DNA of 64,000 nt from Microlunatus panaciterrae (GCF_016907535.1 NZ_JAFBCF010000001.1:248001-312000); one strand, 5' to 3'; positions 28,679 to 39,354 are shown, numbered from the stretch's first letter. The notes: generated from the letters alone by a model not told the origin. Program-made: numbers and translations.

Positions 28679-29916
28679 TGCGCCGCCCCGGTGGACGAGT
28701 CGCCGTGGGTGTCGACGTGGAACCACTCGATGGCCGTGTCCACGTCCTTATCGCCGCGGCCCGAGAGGTTCACCAGGATCAGCGGCTTCTCCACCCCCTG
28801 CTCGGTCAGCCGCCGGCCCAGCTTGAGCGCACCGGCGACGGCATGGGCGGACTCGATCGCCGGCATGATCCCCTCGGTCTCGGTAAGCAGCCGGAAGGCG
28901 TCCATCGCCTCGCTGTCGGTGATCGGCTCATAGCTGGCCCGGCCGGTCTTGGCCAGCCAGGCGTGCTCCGGTCCGACCCCGGGGTAGTCCAGCCCGGCTG
29001 AGATCGAATGCGACTCGCTGGTCTGGCCGTCGGCGTTCTGCAGGACGAAGGTGCGCATCCCGTGCAGCACCCCGACCTCGCCGGCCGAGATGGTCGCGGC
29101 ATGTCGGCCGGTGTCCACCCCTTCACCGCCGGCCTCGAACCCGTACAGGCCCACCTCGGTGTCGGGGATGAAGTCGGCGAAGATGCCGAGCGCGTTGGAA
29201 CCGCCACCCACACACGCTGCGACCGCATCCGGCAGCCGGCCGTAACGGGCCAGCACCTGAGCCCTGGCCTCGGTGCTGATCACCCGTTGGAACTCACGAA
29301 CGATCATCGGGAACGGGTGCGGGCCGGCGACGCTGCCGATCAGGTAGTGCGTGTTGTCCACCGAGGCCACCCAGTCGCGCATGGCGTCGTTCATCGCGTC
29401 CTTCAGCGTCTGGGTACCGGAGTCGACCGCGATCACCTCTGCGCCGAGCAGCCGCATCCGCGCGACGTTGAGGGCCTGGCGTTCGGTGTCCACCTTGCCC
29501 ATGTAGACGCGGCACTCCAGCCCGAACAGCGCGGCCGCGGTCGCGGTCGCCACCCCGTGCTGGCCGGCGCCCGTCTCGGCGATGACCCGCGTCTTGCCCA
29601 TCCTCCGGGTCAGCAGTGCCTGGCCGAGGACGTTGTTGATCTTATGCGAGCCGGTGTGGTTGAGGTCCTCCCGCTTGAGCAGGATGGTCGCACCGCCGGC
29701 GTGCTCGCTGAACCGTCGCGCCTCGGTGACCGGCGACGGCCGACCGGTGTAGTCGGCCAGGAGCTCGTCCAGCTCGGTCTTGAAGGCCGGGTCGGCATTG
29801 GCCGCGACGAACGCCTCCTCCAGCTGCTGCAGGGCGGCGTAGAGCGCCTCGGGTACGAACTTGCCGCCGAAACGATCGAAGTGGCCGGTCGCGTCGGGCA
29901 GAGATACCGCTGGCAA
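28675..29916 (-). CDS. trpB: Tryptophan synthase beta chain TrpB
   Basis: 413 residues. The PLP Lys is K92 in [23 protein letters not shown] carries the catalytic Glu, and [10 protein letters not shown] the PLP phosphate loop. It joins indole and serine to give tryptophan. The start codon is TTG 29916: AAGGA lies six to eight bases upstream and no ATG or GTG fits the family N-terminus ([17 protein letters not shown]). The weak codon may tune TrpB output. Confidence 0.96.
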   Translation of the reverse strand: MPAVSLPDATGHFDRFGGKFVPEALYAALQQLEEAFVAANADPAFKTELDELLADYTGRPSPVTEARRFSEHAGGATILLKREDLNHTGSHKINNVLGQALLTRRMGKTRVIAETGAGQHGVATATAAALFGLECRVYMGKVDTERQALNVARMRLLGAEVIAVDSGTQTLKDAMNDAMRDWVASVDNTHYLIGSVAGPHPFPMIVREFQRVISTEARAQVLARYGRLPDAVAACVGGGSNALGIFADFIPDTEVGLYGFEAGGEGVDTGRHAATISAGEVGVLHGMRTFVLQNADGQTSESHSISAGLDYPGVGPEHAWLAKTGRASYEPITDSEAMDAFRLLTETEGIMPAIESAHAVAGALKLGRRLTEQGVEKPLILVNLSGRGDKDVDTAIEWFHVDTHGDSSTGAAQ

Positions 29917-29964
29917 AATGAGTCCTTACTCGTGGGTCGGACGTGTGAGTCTGTGCCTGCTGAG

Positions 29965-30768
29965 TCAGGACCGATGCACAGCGGGGTGGGCCCCCGCGGC
30001 CACCAGGTCGGCAACCCCTTCGCGGGGATCGCGGCCGGTCACCAGCGCCTCACCGACCAGGATCACGTCGGCACCTGCTCGCGCCAAGTCGATCACATCC
30101 CGAGGGCCCCGAACGCCCGACTCCGCGATCCGGACGATGCCGTCGGGGATCTTCGGGGCCAGCCGCGCGAAGGTGGTCGGGTCGACCTCCAGCGTCTTCA
30201 GGTTACGCGCGTTCACGCCGATCACCCGGGCACCGGCGTCGACCGCCCTGCTGATCTCCTCCTCGGTGTGCACCTCCACCACAGGGGTCAGGCCGATCGA
30301 CTCGGCCCGCTCGACCAGGCCGCTGAGCTCGTCGTCGTTGAGCGCGGCCACGATCAACAGCGCCAGGTCGGCGCCGGCGGCACGGGCTTCGAAGAGCTGG
30401 TAGGCGGTGACGATGAAGTCCTTGCGCAGGACCGGGATGTCGACGGCCAGCCGGACCCGCACCAGGTCGTTCAGGGTGCCGGAGAAGCGGCGCTGCTCGG
30501 TCAGGACCGAGATCGCCGCGGCCCCACCGAGCTCGTACTCGTGGGCCAGAGCGGCCGGGTCGGCGATCTCGGCCAGCGACCCGCGGCTGGGGCTGGCACG
30601 CTTGACCTCCGCGATGACGGCCACCCCGGGGGCCCGGAACGCCGGCATCGGGTCGAGGGCCGGGTCGATGTGGTGCACCCGCTCCTTCAGCCGGTCGATA
30701 CTCACCTCGGACTGGCGGACCGCCAGGTCCTCGCGTACCCCGTCGATGATGTCTTCTAGTGCACCCAC
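29965..30768 (-). CDS. trpC: Indole-3-glycerol phosphate synthase TrpC
   Basis: 267 residues, TIM barrel. [13 protein letters not shown] carries the catalytic Lys of the first strand. [22 protein letters not shown] carries the second Lys, and [14 protein letters not shown] and IAESGV the later sites with the catalytic Glu. It makes indole-3-glycerol phosphate. GTG 30768 has GGGAG upstream. No TrpF domain is fused. It is 48 bases ahead of trpB. Confidence 0.96.
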   Translation of the reverse strand: MGALEDIIDGVREDLAVRQSEVSIDRLKERVHHIDPALDPMPAFRAPGVAVIAEVKRASPSRGSLAEIADPAALAHEYELGGAAAISVLTEQRRFSGTLNDLVRVRLAVDIPVLRKDFIVTAYQLFEARAAGADLALLIVAALNDDELSGLVERAESIGLTPVVEVHTEEEISRAVDAGARVIGVNARNLKTLEVDPTTFARLAPKIPDGIVRIAESGVRGPRDVIDLARAGADVILVGEALVTGRDPREGVADLVAAGAHPAVHRS

Positions 30769-30812
30769 AGCGAACTCCCACTACCCATCTGTCGTCGTGC
30801 CCGTCGGGCCTC

Positions 30813-31058
30813 TTAGCCGTCTGCCCCGTAGCCCAGCTTGCGCATCACCGCTGTCACCACCAGGGCCAGCGCCACCAGGGCGATGCCGACCCAGAACACG
30901 GTCATGTTCGGGCCCATGAACATCGCGGCGGCGATGACCAGTAGTCCGACGAAGGCGATGGTGACGCCCGCCCAGGCGGCCGGGGTGCGTCCATGATGAA
31001 CCTCGCGACGTCCGGCGTGCCCGGTGCCCCGGCTGGTCGTCCCTCGTGTCTCGGTCAT
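30813..31058 (-). CDS. Small HGxxPAAW-motif membrane protein
   Basis: 81 residues. HHGRTPAAWAGV (21-32) is the HGxxPAAW motif, followed by two hydrophobic spans (about 30-48 and 52-70) and a short cytoplasmic end. This family is found between trpE and trpC in many actinobacteria and has no known function. GAGGGA lies upstream of the ATG. It follows the Trp-associated membrane protein by seven bases, and the two may form a complex. Confidence 0.85.
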   Translation of the reverse strand: MTETRGTTSRGTGHAGRREVHHGRTPAAWAGVTIAFVGLLVIAAAMFMGPNMTVFWVGIALVALALVVTAVMRKLGYGADG

Positions 31059-31065
31059 CGGTCCC

Positions 31066-31695
31066 TCATTCCGCGTCGATCCCTGGCGGGCGTGTGCTCG
31101 AGCTGTCCCGGCCCATTCTGTCGCTTATCCGTGCCGATGTCTCATCGGGGGGTGTCGTGGGGTCGATTCCCGCGTCCAGCGCCTTCCACAGCACTGCCGG
31201 GTCCTGATCGGCCGGCGGCTCGTCGGCGACGGCCGTCCGCTGGAACCAGTCGGTGCGTTGCGGCCAGCGGTCAGACCGGACAACCATCAGCACCGCACCG
31301 ACCAGCACCAGCAGCCCGGCGCAGGCGAACACCTGCGGCCAGGCGGTCGCGGTCAGCGCGTACTGGTCCAGCAGCGTGACCTCACGCAGCCGCGTCTGGA
31401 CGTCGACCGGGCTCGGTCGGAGGCGGAGCAGCCCTACCACCACCGCGCCGGCACCGATCAAGGCCAAGATGACACCGAGCACCCGGCGGCCCCGTGACCG
31501 CAGCGTGAGTGCCAGCAGCACGCCCGCCAGCACCACCACCGCCAGCGCCTGGGTCAACCCTGCGCTCACGTCGCTGCCGGTGAAAGCGACACCGGTCCCC
31601 TCGGCCGCCGCCCGCCACCACGGACGAGACGACGAGATGAGGGCCAGCACGCCGCCGATCGCAGCACCTCCCAGCGCGACGGCGCGGCTTCTCAT
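31066..31695 (-). CDS. Tryptophan-operon-associated membrane protein
   Basis: 209 residues with four hydrophobic spans (about 5-22, 46-63, 70-88, 120-139) and a hydrophilic C-terminal 60 residues. SSRPWWRAA after the first span and its place directly behind trpE match the Trp_oprn_chp family of actinobacteria. The function is unknown; tryptophan or precursor transport has only been guessed. Its ATG overlaps the trpE stop. Confidence 0.85.
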   Translation of the reverse strand: MRSRAVALGGAAIGGVLALISSSRPWWRAAAEGTGVAFTGSDVSAGLTQALAVVVLAGVLLALTLRSRGRRVLGVILALIGAGAVVVGLLRLRPSPVDVQTRLREVTLLDQYALTATAWPQVFACAGLLVLVGAVLMVVRSDRWPQRTDWFQRTAVADEPPADQDPAVLWKALDAGIDPTTPPDETSARISDRMGRDSSSTRPPGIDAE

Positions 31696-33203
31696 CCGGA
31701 GCCTGCCGGCCGGAACGACTGGGCGATCGAGATGGCCCGGACCACGGCGGCCGCCTTGTTCTGTGTCTCCTGGTCCTCGGTGGCCGGGTCGGAGTCAGCC
31801 ACGATGCCACCCCCGGCCTGGACGTACGCCACCCCGTCGCGGAGCAGCGCCGTCCGGATGGCGATCGCGGCGTCGGCGTCGCCGGCGAAGTCGAGGTAGC
31901 CGACGATGCCACCGTAGAGCCCGCGCCGAGCCACCTCGAGTCGATCGATGATCTCCATCGCCCGGACCTTCGGGGCGCCGGACAGTGTGCCGGCCGGGAA
32001 GGTGGCCATCAGCACGTCCAGTGCGCTGCGACCCGGCGCGATCGTGCCGGTCACGGTCGACTCCAGGTGGGTGATGTGGCTGTAGCGACGGACGTTCATG
32101 AACTCCACCACCTCGACCGTGCCCGGGATGCAGACGCGGCCGAGATCGTTGCGGCCGAGATCGACCAGCATCACATGCTCGGCCCGCTCCTTCTCGTCGG
32201 CCAGCAGCTCCGCCTCCAGGGCGGCGTCCTCGGCCGGAGTTGCCCCGCGTGGCTTGGACCCGGCGATCGGATGGGTGATGGCGGTGTCGCCCTTGACCGT
32301 CACCAGCGCCTCGGGGCTGGACCCGACGATGTCGAACCCGTCCAGTCGCAGCAGGTACATGTACGGGCTGGGGTTGGTCAGCCGCAGCACCCGGTAGATG
32401 TCGAGCGCATCGGCGTCGGTGTCCACCTCGAACCGCTGGCTGACGACGATCTGGAACGCCTCACCGGACTTGATCTCCTCCACCGCGGCGGCCACGCTCG
32501 CCTGGTGCTCGGCCGACGTGCGCTGCCGACGGATCGGCAGCACGTTGTCCCGGCTGACGGCGACCACCGCTGACGGGGTGGGCGCGGCCAGCGCCTCTGC
32601 CATCGCCTGCACCCGGGCCACGGCGTCGGCGTACGCGTCGTCGACCCGCTCGTCGGTGGCGTCGAAGTTGATGGCGTTGGCCACCAGCCAGACCTCGCCC
32701 TGGTGATGGTCCAGCACGGCCAGGTCCGAGGCCAGCAGGAAGGCCAGTTCGGGGATGTGCAGGTCGTCGGGGTTGGAGTCGGGCAGCCTCTCCATCCGCC
32801 GTACGGCGTCATAGCCGATGTAGCCGACCAGCCCTGAGGTGAACGGCGGCAGCCCTGCTGAGCGCGGGGTGTGCAACAGCCGCAGGGTCTCGGCGACGGC
32901 GGCCAGCGGGTCGCCACCGGTGGGCAGCCCGGCTGGGGCGTGACCGGTCCAGTGCGCCTGGCCGTCCCGCTCGGTCAGCACCGCTGCAGCACGGACACCG
33001 ATGAACGAGTAGCGCGACCAGACTCCCTGCTCGGCCGACTCGAGCAGATAGGTGCCGGGACGGCTGCCACTCAGCTTGAGGTACAGCCCGACCGCCGTCT
33101 CGGCGTCGGCCAGGAAGCGCTGGGTGACCGGAATCACCCGGCGGCTGCGGGCCTGTTCGCGGAACTCCTGCAGCGAAGGGGTGACCAGGCCGTCCTGGCT
33201 CAT
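31692..33203 (-). CDS. trpE: Anthranilate synthase component I TrpE
   Basis: 503 residues from the ATG that overlaps the hisI stop. LLESAEQG (about 53-60) is the tryptophan feedback site with its LLES motif. The chorismate-binding half includes [38 protein letters not shown] and [15 protein letters not shown], all intact. It makes anthranilate with TrpG, which is not in the window; neither is TrpD. I see no Trp-rich leader peptide upstream of the operon. Confidence 0.96.
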   Translation of the reverse strand: MSQDGLVTPSLQEFREQARSRRVIPVTQRFLADAETAVGLYLKLSGSRPGTYLLESAEQGVWSRYSFIGVRAAAVLTERDGQAHWTGHAPAGLPTGGDPLAAVAETLRLLHTPRSAGLPPFTSGLVGYIGYDAVRRMERLPDSNPDDLHIPELAFLLASDLAVLDHHQGEVWLVANAINFDATDERVDDAYADAVARVQAMAEALAAPTPSAVVAVSRDNVLPIRRQRTSAEHQASVAAAVEEIKSGEAFQIVVSQRFEVDTDADALDIYRVLRLTNPSPYMYLLRLDGFDIVGSSPEALVTVKGDTAITHPIAGSKPRGATPAEDAALEAELLADEKERAEHVMLVDLGRNDLGRVCIPGTVEVVEFMNVRRYSHITHLESTVTGTIAPGRSALDVLMATFPAGTLSGAPKVRAMEIIDRLEVARRGLYGGIVGYLDFAGDADAAIAIRTALLRDGVAYVQAGGGIVADSDPATEDQETQNKAAAVVRAISIAQSFRPAGSG

Positions 33204-33586
33204 CGCTGCCCCTCCGCGCCGGGGGTGATGACGACCGCCGGCAGTCGGCGGTCGTCGAAGCAGCTGCGGGTGCCGGTGTGACAGGCCGGACCCTCCTGGT
33301 GCACCTTGAGCAGCACCGTGTCCCCGTCGCAGTCCAACCGGACCTCGCGGACCCACTGGGCGTTCCCGCTCTGCTCACCCTTGACCCAGTAGCTGTTGCG
33401 GCTGCGGGAGAAGAAGGTGCTGCGACCCGTGGTCAGGGTGCGGTGCAGCGCGGTGTCATCCATCCAGGCCAGCATCAGCACCTCACCTGTCGACTCCTCC
33501 TGGACGATGGCCGGGACCAGGCCGGCGTCGTTGCGTTTGAGCCGTTCGGCGATGGTCGGGTCGAGGTCGGAGCTGCTGGACGTCAC
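33200..33586 (-). CDS. hisI: Phosphoribosyl-AMP cyclohydrolase HisI
   Basis: 128 residues. [12 protein letters not shown] and [12 protein letters not shown] provide the Mg/Zn-binding Asp and Cys residues. [12 protein letters not shown] and [15 protein letters not shown] are the other signatures. It lacks the HisE pyrophosphohydrolase domain, so HisE is separate. It opens the ring of PR-AMP in histidine synthesis. GTG 33586 follows a CACAAT hexamer by six bases, one mismatch from TANNNT, so it may be leaderless. hisI leads the trpE run, which puts histidine and tryptophan genes in one transcript. Confidence 0.95.
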   Translation of the reverse strand: MTSSSSDLDPTIAERLKRNDAGLVPAIVQEESTGEVLMLAWMDDTALHRTLTTGRSTFFSRSRNSYWVKGEQSGNAQWVREVRLDCDGDTVLLKVHQEGPACHTGTRSCFDDRRLPAVVITPGAEGQR

Positions 33587-33713
33587 CCACCCATTGTGTC
33601 GGTCGTCGACAGCCGGCCGCGCAGGTGGCCCAGCTGGTGGGCGGCACCGCCTCGACCCGGACGGCGGGTCGGCGGCCGCCCGGCGTCTGGTCGGAGGGTT
33701 CTGCGCTGGGCAC

Positions 33714-33719
33714 TAGCAT
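33714..33719 (+). promoter_or_regulatory. -10 hexamer TAGCAT, leaderless start of the TIGR03085 gene
   Basis: TAGCAT, seven bases, ATG 33727. It lies in the 140-bp region divergent to hisI. Confidence 0.6.
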
Positions 33720-33726
33720 CTGCACC

Positions 33727-34401
33727 ATGACGTTCGCGAAGTCTGAGCGCGCCGAGCTGTGCGACCTGTTGGACAAGCTCGGCCCAGACGCCCCCACGCT
33801 CTGCAGCGGTTGGACCACCCACGACCTGGCGGCCCACCTGTGGATTCGCGAGACCGACCCGGTCGGCGCTCCCGGCATCCTGGCCCGGCCGCTGTCGGGC
33901 CTGACCGAGCGCCGGATGGCGGAGGCACGGCAGCGCTGGGAGTACAGCGAGCTGGTCGAGCGGATCCGGAACGGTCCGGCCCGGTTCTCGGTGTTCGCCT
34001 TCCCGGGCGTCGACGAGCCGGCGAACACCACCGAGTACTTCGTGCACCACGAGGATGTGCGCCGGGCCGGCGACGAGCCGATGCCTGCCCGCGACCTCGG
34101 CGAGGAGACCGAGGACTGGATGTGGCGGCGGCTCAAGCTGATGGGCCGGGCCTACTTCCGCCGGTCCCAGGTGGGGGTGATCCTGGAGCGGCTGCCGTCC
34201 GCGTCAGCCAAGCCGGTTGCTCCCGGAGCCGACAACCCGAACGCGTTGCGGGTGATGAGCGGTCGGCAGATCGTCACCCTGGTGGGCCAGCCGAGCGAGC
34301 TGTTGCTGTTCGCCCACGGCCGCAACACGGTCGCCGAGGTCAAGGTCGTGGGTGAGCCGGAGGCGATCGACCTGCTGCACACGACCGACCTCAGCTCCTG
34401 A
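33727..34401 (+). CDS. TIGR03085-type DinB/maleylpyruvate-isomerase-like protein
   Basis: 224 residues. The N-terminus (ERAELCDLLDKLGPDAPTL, CSGWTTHDLAAHLW) and TEYFVHHEDVRRA place it in the actinobacterial metal-binding group TIGR03085, part of the DinB/mycothiol-dependent isomerase fold. Conserved His residues at about 37, 101 and 102 would bind the metal. Related proteins use mycothiol as cofactor, so a thiol-transfer or detoxification role is possible, but no substrate is known. The start is ATG 33727; a frame reaching 33625 would pass through the promoter. Confidence 0.82.
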   Translation: MTFAKSERAELCDLLDKLGPDAPTLCSGWTTHDLAAHLWIRETDPVGAPGILARPLSGLTERRMAEARQRWEYSELVERIRNGPARFSVFAFPGVDEPANTTEYFVHHEDVRRAGDEPMPARDLGEETEDWMWRRLKLMGRAYFRRSQVGVILERLPSASAKPVAPGADNPNALRVMSGRQIVTLVGQPSELLLFAHGRNTVAEVKVVGEPEAIDLLHTTDLSS

Positions 34402-34402
34402 C

Positions 34403-34447
34403 CCGCAGTCGAACAGGCCGCAGTCGAACGGGCCGCGGTTGAACGGG
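34403..34447. repeat. Three tandem 15-bp units behind the TIGR03085 stop
   Basis: Units 34403-34417, 34418-34432 and 34433-34447 (consensus CCGCAGTCGAACGGG) start two bases after the stop codon and end 17 bases before the next GTG. Confidence 0.75.
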
Positions 34448-34464
34448 CGGGCAAGACTGGGTGG

Positions 34465-35658
34465 GTGTCCACCCTCCGAGGTCTCGCCCGCGCCGTCGCA
34501 GCAATGATCGGCGTCGCCCTGGTGGCTGGCTGCAGCGGCCCGGCCAGTCAGCCCGCTGCAGGGACCCGCACCGCCGGTGCCACGCCCAGCGCCAGCAGCC
34601 CGGCAGCCCCGACCAGTGCTCCGCAGACGAGAGCTGCGAGCCCCACCCGAATCTCCACCGCTGCGACAGCAGGCTCGTCGGCGACCGAAGCGGCCGGAAG
34701 GCACGGGCCGCTGCGCGCCCGCGACGTGGTCACCGGTCTCACCTCTCCCTGGGGCCTGGCTTTCCTGTCCGACGGCACCGCCCTGGTGGCCGAACGCGAC
34801 ACCGGTCGGATCCTGCGGGTCGCCCCCACCGGCCGCACGACGCAGGTGCAGCGGATCACCGACAGCCGACCGTCCTCCGAGGGCGGGCTGCTGGGTCTGG
34901 CGGTGGCGCCGGACCAGAAGACGGTCTTCGCCTACTACTCGGCCAGACGGGACAACCGGGTGGTGGCGATGAGCTGGGACGGCGCTGCGCTGGGCAGGTC
35001 GAGGGCGGTGATCGACGGCATCCCCGAGTCGGGCCGGCACAACGGCGGCCAGCTGACCTTCGGCCCCGACGGCTATCTCTACGTCGCCACCGGTGACGCC
35101 ACCGAGCCGGCGCAGTCCCAGGACAAGAAGTCCCTGGCCGGCAAGATCCTGCGGATCACCCCTCAGGGCAGGCCGGCGCCCGGGAACCCCTTCGGCAACG
35201 AGGTCTTCAGCCTCGGCCACCGCAACGTGCAGGGCCTGGCCTTCGACCCGCAGGGAAGGCTCTGGGCCTCGGAGTTCGGCGACCAGACGTGGGACGAGCT
35301 GAACCTGATCATCAAGGGCGGCAACTACGGCTGGCCGGCCGCGGAGGGCTCCGCCCAGCTCGACGGGATGATCAACCCGAAGGTGGTCTGGCGCACCGAC
35401 GACGCCTCGCCATCCGGGTTGGCCTACTGGCGGGGATCGCTGTGGATGGCCGGTCTTCGCGGCAAGCGGTTGTGGCAGATTCCGCTCGACGGCACCAGGA
35501 CCGGCGAGCCGAAATCCCATTTCGCCGGTCGGTACGGCAGGCTGAGGGCGGTCAAGGCCCTCCCCAACGGGAGCGGCCTGTGGCTCGGCACCTCGAACAC
35601 CGACGGCCGAGGCCAGCCGAAACCCGGTGACGACCGGTTGCTCAGTGTCACCGGATAG
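34465..35658 (+). CDS. PQQ-type glucose/sorbosone dehydrogenase lipoprotein
   Basis: 397 residues starting at GTG. The signal peptide has a lipobox LVAGC (C23), followed by about 60 residues rich in Ala, Ser, Thr and Pro as a linker. The six-bladed propeller of the GSDH family follows: LTSPWGLAFLSDGTALVAER, GGLLGLAVAPD, RHNGGQLTFGPDGYLYVATGD, GKILRI, GHRNVQGLAFDP, LWASEFG and GGNYGWP, in family order. These proteins oxidise aldoses outside the cell with PQQ. No PQQ-synthesis gene is near, so it may be a non-catalytic or PQQ-scavenging member. Confidence 0.88.
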   Translation: MSTLRGLARAVAAMIGVALVAGCSGPASQPAAGTRTAGATPSASSPAAPTSAPQTRAASPTRISTAATAGSSATEAAGRHGPLRARDVVTGLTSPWGLAFLSDGTALVAERDTGRILRVAPTGRTTQVQRITDSRPSSEGGLLGLAVAPDQKTVFAYYSARRDNRVVAMSWDGAALGRSRAVIDGIPESGRHNGGQLTFGPDGYLYVATGDATEPAQSQDKKSLAGKILRITPQGRPAPGNPFGNEVFSLGHRNVQGLAFDPQGRLWASEFGDQTWDELNLIIKGGNYGWPAAEGSAQLDGMINPKVVWRTDDASPSGLAYWRGSLWMAGLRGKRLWQIPLDGTRTGEPKSHFAGRYGRLRAVKALPNGSGLWLGTSNTDGRGQPKPGDDRLLSVTG

Positions 35659-35673
35659 CTCTCAGGAGAACAG

Positions 35674-35898
35674 ATGATCAAGAAACCGCTGCTGGCCGGG
35701 CTGGGTGGGCTCGCCGTCCTGATCGGCCTGCTCTGGATCGGTCAGGGCGCAGGCCTGATCGGTGGCAGCTTCATGACCGGCAGCAACACCTGGCTGGTGA
35801 TCGGCATCGTCGCGCTCGTGGTCGGCCTGCTGGTCGTCCTGCTGAGCACCCGGGGGCGGTCCTGGCGGGACCCGAACGGCCCGCCCGGACAGCACTGA
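35674..35898 (+). CDS. Small membrane protein of unknown function
   Basis: 74 residues with two hydrophobic spans (about 7-30 and 40-58) joined by a short loop containing MTGSNTW, and a hydrophilic tail rich in Arg, Pro and Gly. AGGAGA (35664-35669) precedes the ATG. It is 15 bases behind the sugar dehydrogenase and likely co-transcribed. I do not recognise a family. Confidence 0.7.
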   Translation: MIKKPLLAGLGGLAVLIGLLWIGQGAGLIGGSFMTGSNTWLVIGIVALVVGLLVVLLSTRGRSWRDPNGPPGQH

Positions 35899-35921
35899 AC
35901 GGGTCACCGCCGCGTACGGCG

Positions 35922-37436
35922 TCAGCCGGTCAGCTTCTCGATGATCAGCTCCCGCACCCGGCCGGCGTCGGCCTTGCCACCCAGCTCCTTCATCACCGCC
36001 CCGATCAGCGCACCGGCCGCCTGCACCTTGCCGCCACGGACCTTGTCCGCGACGCCCGGGTTCGCCTCGATGGCGGCCTCTACCGCGGCGCCGAGGGCAC
36101 CGTCGTCTGAGACAACCGCCAGGCCGCGGCCGGTCACGACCTCGGCCGGGCTGCCCTCACCGGCGATGACGCCGTCGAAGACCTGCCGGGCCAGCTTGTC
36201 GTTGATCGTGCCGGCCTCCACCAGAGCCTGGATCTCAGCCACCTGCTGCGGCGTGACGCCGGTCGCCTCCAGGTCGACGCCGTTCTCGTTCGCCCGCCGG
36301 GCCAGCTCCGTCAACCACCACTTGCGAGCCGCCTGCGGCGAGCAGCCCGCGGCCACCGTCGCCTCGATCGCATTGACGGCGCCCGCGTTCAGCACGTCGC
36401 GCATCTCCAGCTCCGAGAACTGCCAGTCCGCGCTGACCCGGCGGATCCGCTGCTGCGGCGGCTCGGGCAGCGTGGCCCTCAGCTCCTCCACCCACTCCCG
36501 GCTCGGCGCCACCGGCACCAGGTCGGGCTCGGGGAAGTAGCGGTAGTCCTCCGCCGACTCCTTGCTCCGGCCGGGCGAGGTGACCCCGTCGTTCTCGTGC
36601 CAGTGCCGGGTCTCCATGTGGATGACGCCACCGTCGGTGAGAATCGCCGCCTGCCGGGTGATCTCGTAGCGGATGGCCCGCTCGACGCTGCGCAGCGAGT
36701 TGACGTTCTTGGTCTCGGTCCGGGTGCCGAACTCGACGGTGCCGTGAGCTCGCAGCGACAGGTTCGCGTCACAGCGCAGCGAGCCCTGCTCCATCCGGAC
36801 ATCGGACACGTCGAGGCCACGCAGCAGGTCACGGAGCATCGCGACGTACGCCTTCGCCACCTCCGGCGCTTTCGCTCCGGCTCCCTCGATGGGTTTGGTG
36901 ACGATCTCGACCAGCGGCACCCCCGAACGGTTGTAGTCCAGCAGCGAGTAGTCCGCGCCATGGATCCGGCCGGTCGCCCCGCCGACGTGCAGGGACTTGC
37001 CGGTGTCCTCCTCCATGTGCGCCCGCTCGATCCCGATCCGGTAGGTCTCGCCGTCGACCTCGACCTCGGTCCACCCGTCGAAAGCGATCGGCTCGTCGTA
37101 CTGGGAGATCTGGTAGTTCTTCGGCATGTCCGGATAGAAGTAGTTCTTCCGGGAGAACCGGCACCACTCGGCAATCGAGCAGTTCAGCGCCAAACCGATC
37201 CGGATGGCCGACTCGATGGCCTTGGCGTTCACCACCGGAAGCGATCCCGGCAGCCCCAGGCAGACCGGGCAGGTCTGGGTGTTCGGCGACGCCCCGAACT
37301 CGGTCGAGCAGCCGCAGAACATCTTCGAGGCCGTGTTGAGCTCGACGTGCACCTCGAGCCCCATCACCGGGTCGAAGGCAGCCAGCGCCTCCTCGTAGGA
37401 CAGCACGGCCTCCGGGACCTGGGCGTGCGGGGTCAT
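35922..37436 (-). CDS. gatB: Asp/Glu-tRNA amidotransferase subunit B (GatB)
   Basis: 504 residues from ATG 37436, which overlaps the gatA stop. [18 protein letters not shown] starts the cradle domain, and [13 protein letters not shown] is the zinc or structural Cys segment. [21 protein letters not shown] and [14 protein letters not shown] follow, and the helical and YqeY tail domains end it. It binds Glu-tRNA(Gln) or Asp-tRNA(Asn) and activates the acyl group with ATP for amidation by GatA. Confidence 0.97.
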   Translation of the reverse strand: MTPHAQVPEAVLSYEEALAAFDPVMGLEVHVELNTASKMFCGCSTEFGASPNTQTCPVCLGLPGSLPVVNAKAIESAIRIGLALNCSIAEWCRFSRKNYFYPDMPKNYQISQYDEPIAFDGWTEVEVDGETYRIGIERAHMEEDTGKSLHVGGATGRIHGADYSLLDYNRSGVPLVEIVTKPIEGAGAKAPEVAKAYVAMLRDLLRGLDVSDVRMEQGSLRCDANLSLRAHGTVEFGTRTETKNVNSLRSVERAIRYEITRQAAILTDGGVIHMETRHWHENDGVTSPGRSKESAEDYRYFPEPDLVPVAPSREWVEELRATLPEPPQQRIRRVSADWQFSELEMRDVLNAGAVNAIEATVAAGCSPQAARKWWLTELARRANENGVDLEATGVTPQQVAEIQALVEAGTINDKLARQVFDGVIAGEGSPAEVVTGRGLAVVSDDGALGAAVEAAIEANPGVADKVRGGKVQAAGALIGAVMKELGGKADAGRVRELIIEKLTG

Positions 37437-38953
37437 CGGGCCACCTCCTGAAGGGTCGTGAGTTCGGGTATCCGGTCCAGCAGGGACCCGCCCCATTGAG
37501 CCTCGAGGGCCCGCTCCAGGGCGGCCCCGACCCGGTAGAGACGGTCGTCAGCCAGCGGCGGGGCCATCACCTGGAGGCCGACCGGCAGTCCGTCCTCGGG
37601 GGCGAGACCGACCGGGAAGGACGCGCTGGCGTTGCCGGCCAGATTGGACGGGATGGTGCAGAGGTCGGCCTTGTACATCGCCAGCGGGTCGTCGACCCGC
37701 TCGCCGATTCTGAAGGCGGTGCTCGGTGTGGTCGGCGACACCAGCACATCAACGTCGGCGAATGCCGCCTCGAAGTCGCGGGCGATCAGGGTCCTGACCT
37801 TCTGCGCCTGACCGTAGTAGGCGTCGTAGTAGCCACTGGACAGGGCGTAGGTGCCGATGATGATGCGGCGCTTCACCTCGGCGCCAAAGCCGGCCTCCCG
37901 GGTGGCAGCCATCACCTGCTCGGCGCTCAGCACGCCATCGTCACCGACCCTGAGCCCGAACCGCATCGCGTCGAACTTGGCGAGGTTGGACGAGCATTCG
38001 CTCGGCAGGATCAGGTAGTAGGCGGCCAGGGCGTAGTCGAAGTGCGGGCAGGACACCTCGACGATGTCGGCGCCCAACGACTCCAGCAGCGCGACCGCCT
38101 CAGTGAAGCGCTGTTCGACGCCGGGGGCGTACCCCTCGCCACCGAGCTCCTTTACCACGCCGATCTTCATCCCGCTGACATCAGCGGCCCGGGCCGCACC
38201 GACGATGTCCGGTACCGGGGCGTCGATGGAGGTCGAGTCCCGCGGGTCGTGGCCGGCGATCACGCGGTGCAGCAGCGCCGCGTCCAGCACGTTACGGGCG
38301 CACGGGCCGGGCGTGTCCAGGCTGGAGGCGAGCGCCACCAGGCCGTAGCGGGAGGTGCCGCCGTACGTCGGCTTGACTCCGACAGTGCCGGTGACCGCGC
38401 CGGGCTGGCGGATGGAGCCACCGGTGTCGGTGCCGATCGCCAGCGGCGCTTCGAAAGCGGCCAGCGCAGCCGCCGACCCACCGCCGGAACCGCCGGGGAT
38501 CCGGTCGGTGTCCCACGGATTCCTGGTCGGGCCGTAGGCCGAGTTCTCCGTCGAGGACCCCATCGCGAACTCGTCCAGGTTGGTCTTGCCGAGGATCACG
38601 ATGTCGGCATCCAGCAGCCGCTGGGTGACGGTCGCGTTGTACGGCGGCATCCAGCCCTCGAGGATCTTCGAGCCACAGGTGGTCGGGGCGCCGGTGTAGG
38701 TCAGCACGTCCTTCAGCGCGAGCGGAACCCCGGCCAGCGGGCCGAGCCGCTCACCGGCCGCACGCTTGGCGTCGACGGCCGCCGCCTGGTCCAGGGCCCG
38801 GTCCCGGTCGATGTGTAGAAAGGCATGCACCAGGTCGTCGACGGCCGCGATCCGGTCCAGATGGGCCTGCGTGACCTGGACCGAGCTCAGCTCACCTGTC
38901 GCGATCTGGGCCGCGAGCGCGCTCGCGGTCAGGTGGGTCAGTTCCGCGCTCAT
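37433..38953 (-). CDS. gatA: Asp/Glu-tRNA amidotransferase subunit A (GatA)
   Basis: 506 residues of the amidase signature family. The catalytic triad is K81 (LALKDVL), S156 (GGSGGGS) and S180 ([12 protein letters not shown]). [15 protein letters not shown] and [22 protein letters not shown] are the surrounding signatures. It frees ammonia from glutamine for the GatB reaction. Both its ends overlap neighbours as ATGA, in the order gatC-gatA-gatB. Confidence 0.97.
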   Translation of the reverse strand: MSAELTHLTASALAAQIATGELSSVQVTQAHLDRIAAVDDLVHAFLHIDRDRALDQAAAVDAKRAAGERLGPLAGVPLALKDVLTYTGAPTTCGSKILEGWMPPYNATVTQRLLDADIVILGKTNLDEFAMGSSTENSAYGPTRNPWDTDRIPGGSGGGSAAALAAFEAPLAIGTDTGGSIRQPGAVTGTVGVKPTYGGTSRYGLVALASSLDTPGPCARNVLDAALLHRVIAGHDPRDSTSIDAPVPDIVGAARAADVSGMKIGVVKELGGEGYAPGVEQRFTEAVALLESLGADIVEVSCPHFDYALAAYYLILPSECSSNLAKFDAMRFGLRVGDDGVLSAEQVMAATREAGFGAEVKRRIIIGTYALSSGYYDAYYGQAQKVRTLIARDFEAAFADVDVLVSPTTPSTAFRIGERVDDPLAMYKADLCTIPSNLAGNASASFPVGLAPEDGLPVGLQVMAPPLADDRLYRVGAALERALEAQWGGSLLDRIPELTTLQEVAR

Positions 38954-39354
38954 CGGGCGGCCTCCTCGGCGCCGGCGGCCGACAGGTCGGCCCCTGACAG
39001 GTTGCCTTGCAGTGGCTCGTCTGCCGCCGGGTCGCCATACACCGAGTCGTCCACCGAAAGCTCGCCGTCGCCGAGGATGCGCGGCACCCGGAACCGATCC
39101 TGGTCATGGGCGGGCGCACCGGCCAGCGCGACCTCGACCGGCAGGGACGCCTGCACCTCGTCGGGGCGGAACACATTCGTCAGCGGCAGCGCGTGCGAGG
39201 TGGGCGGAATGTCGTCGGCGGCCACGTCGGCCACGTGCGCCACCGACTCCAGGATCACGTCCAACTGGGGTGCCAGATGTGCCAGCTCTGCCTGGGTCAG
39301 CTCGATCCGGGCCAACCTGGCCAGGTCGGCGACATCTTCGGGGCTCAGTGCCAC
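38950..39354 (-). CDS. gatC: Asp/Glu-tRNA amidotransferase subunit C (GatC) with extended tail
   Basis: 134 residues. [19 protein letters not shown] and a [10 protein letters not shown] helix match GatC, the small belt subunit. AGGGAG lies eight bases before GTG 39354, which I prefer to TTG 39358-39360 in the same frame. GatC is normally near 95-100 residues; here the last 35 (from about [16 protein letters not shown]) form an acidic Ala-rich tail that may be an actinobacterial extension. The upstream 178 bases show no clear promoter to me. Confidence 0.92.
   Translation of the reverse strand: MALSPEDVADLARLARIELTQAELAHLAPQLDVILESVAHVADVAADDIPPTSHALPLTNVFRPDEVQASLPVEVALAGAPAHDQDRFRVPRILGDGELSVDDSVYGDPAADEPLQGNLSGADLSAAGAEEAAR

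Noticed and set aside
33587-33726. Tryptophan attenuator or leader peptide ahead of hisI-trpE
   Set aside because: I read the minus strand of this gap for a short ORF with consecutive Trp codons and a competing hairpin and found none. hisI may itself be leaderless.
35908-35921. CGCCG/CGGCG hairpin between the small membrane protein and gatB as a bidirectional terminator
   Set aside because: The stem is five base pairs with no T run. Too weak to list as a terminator.
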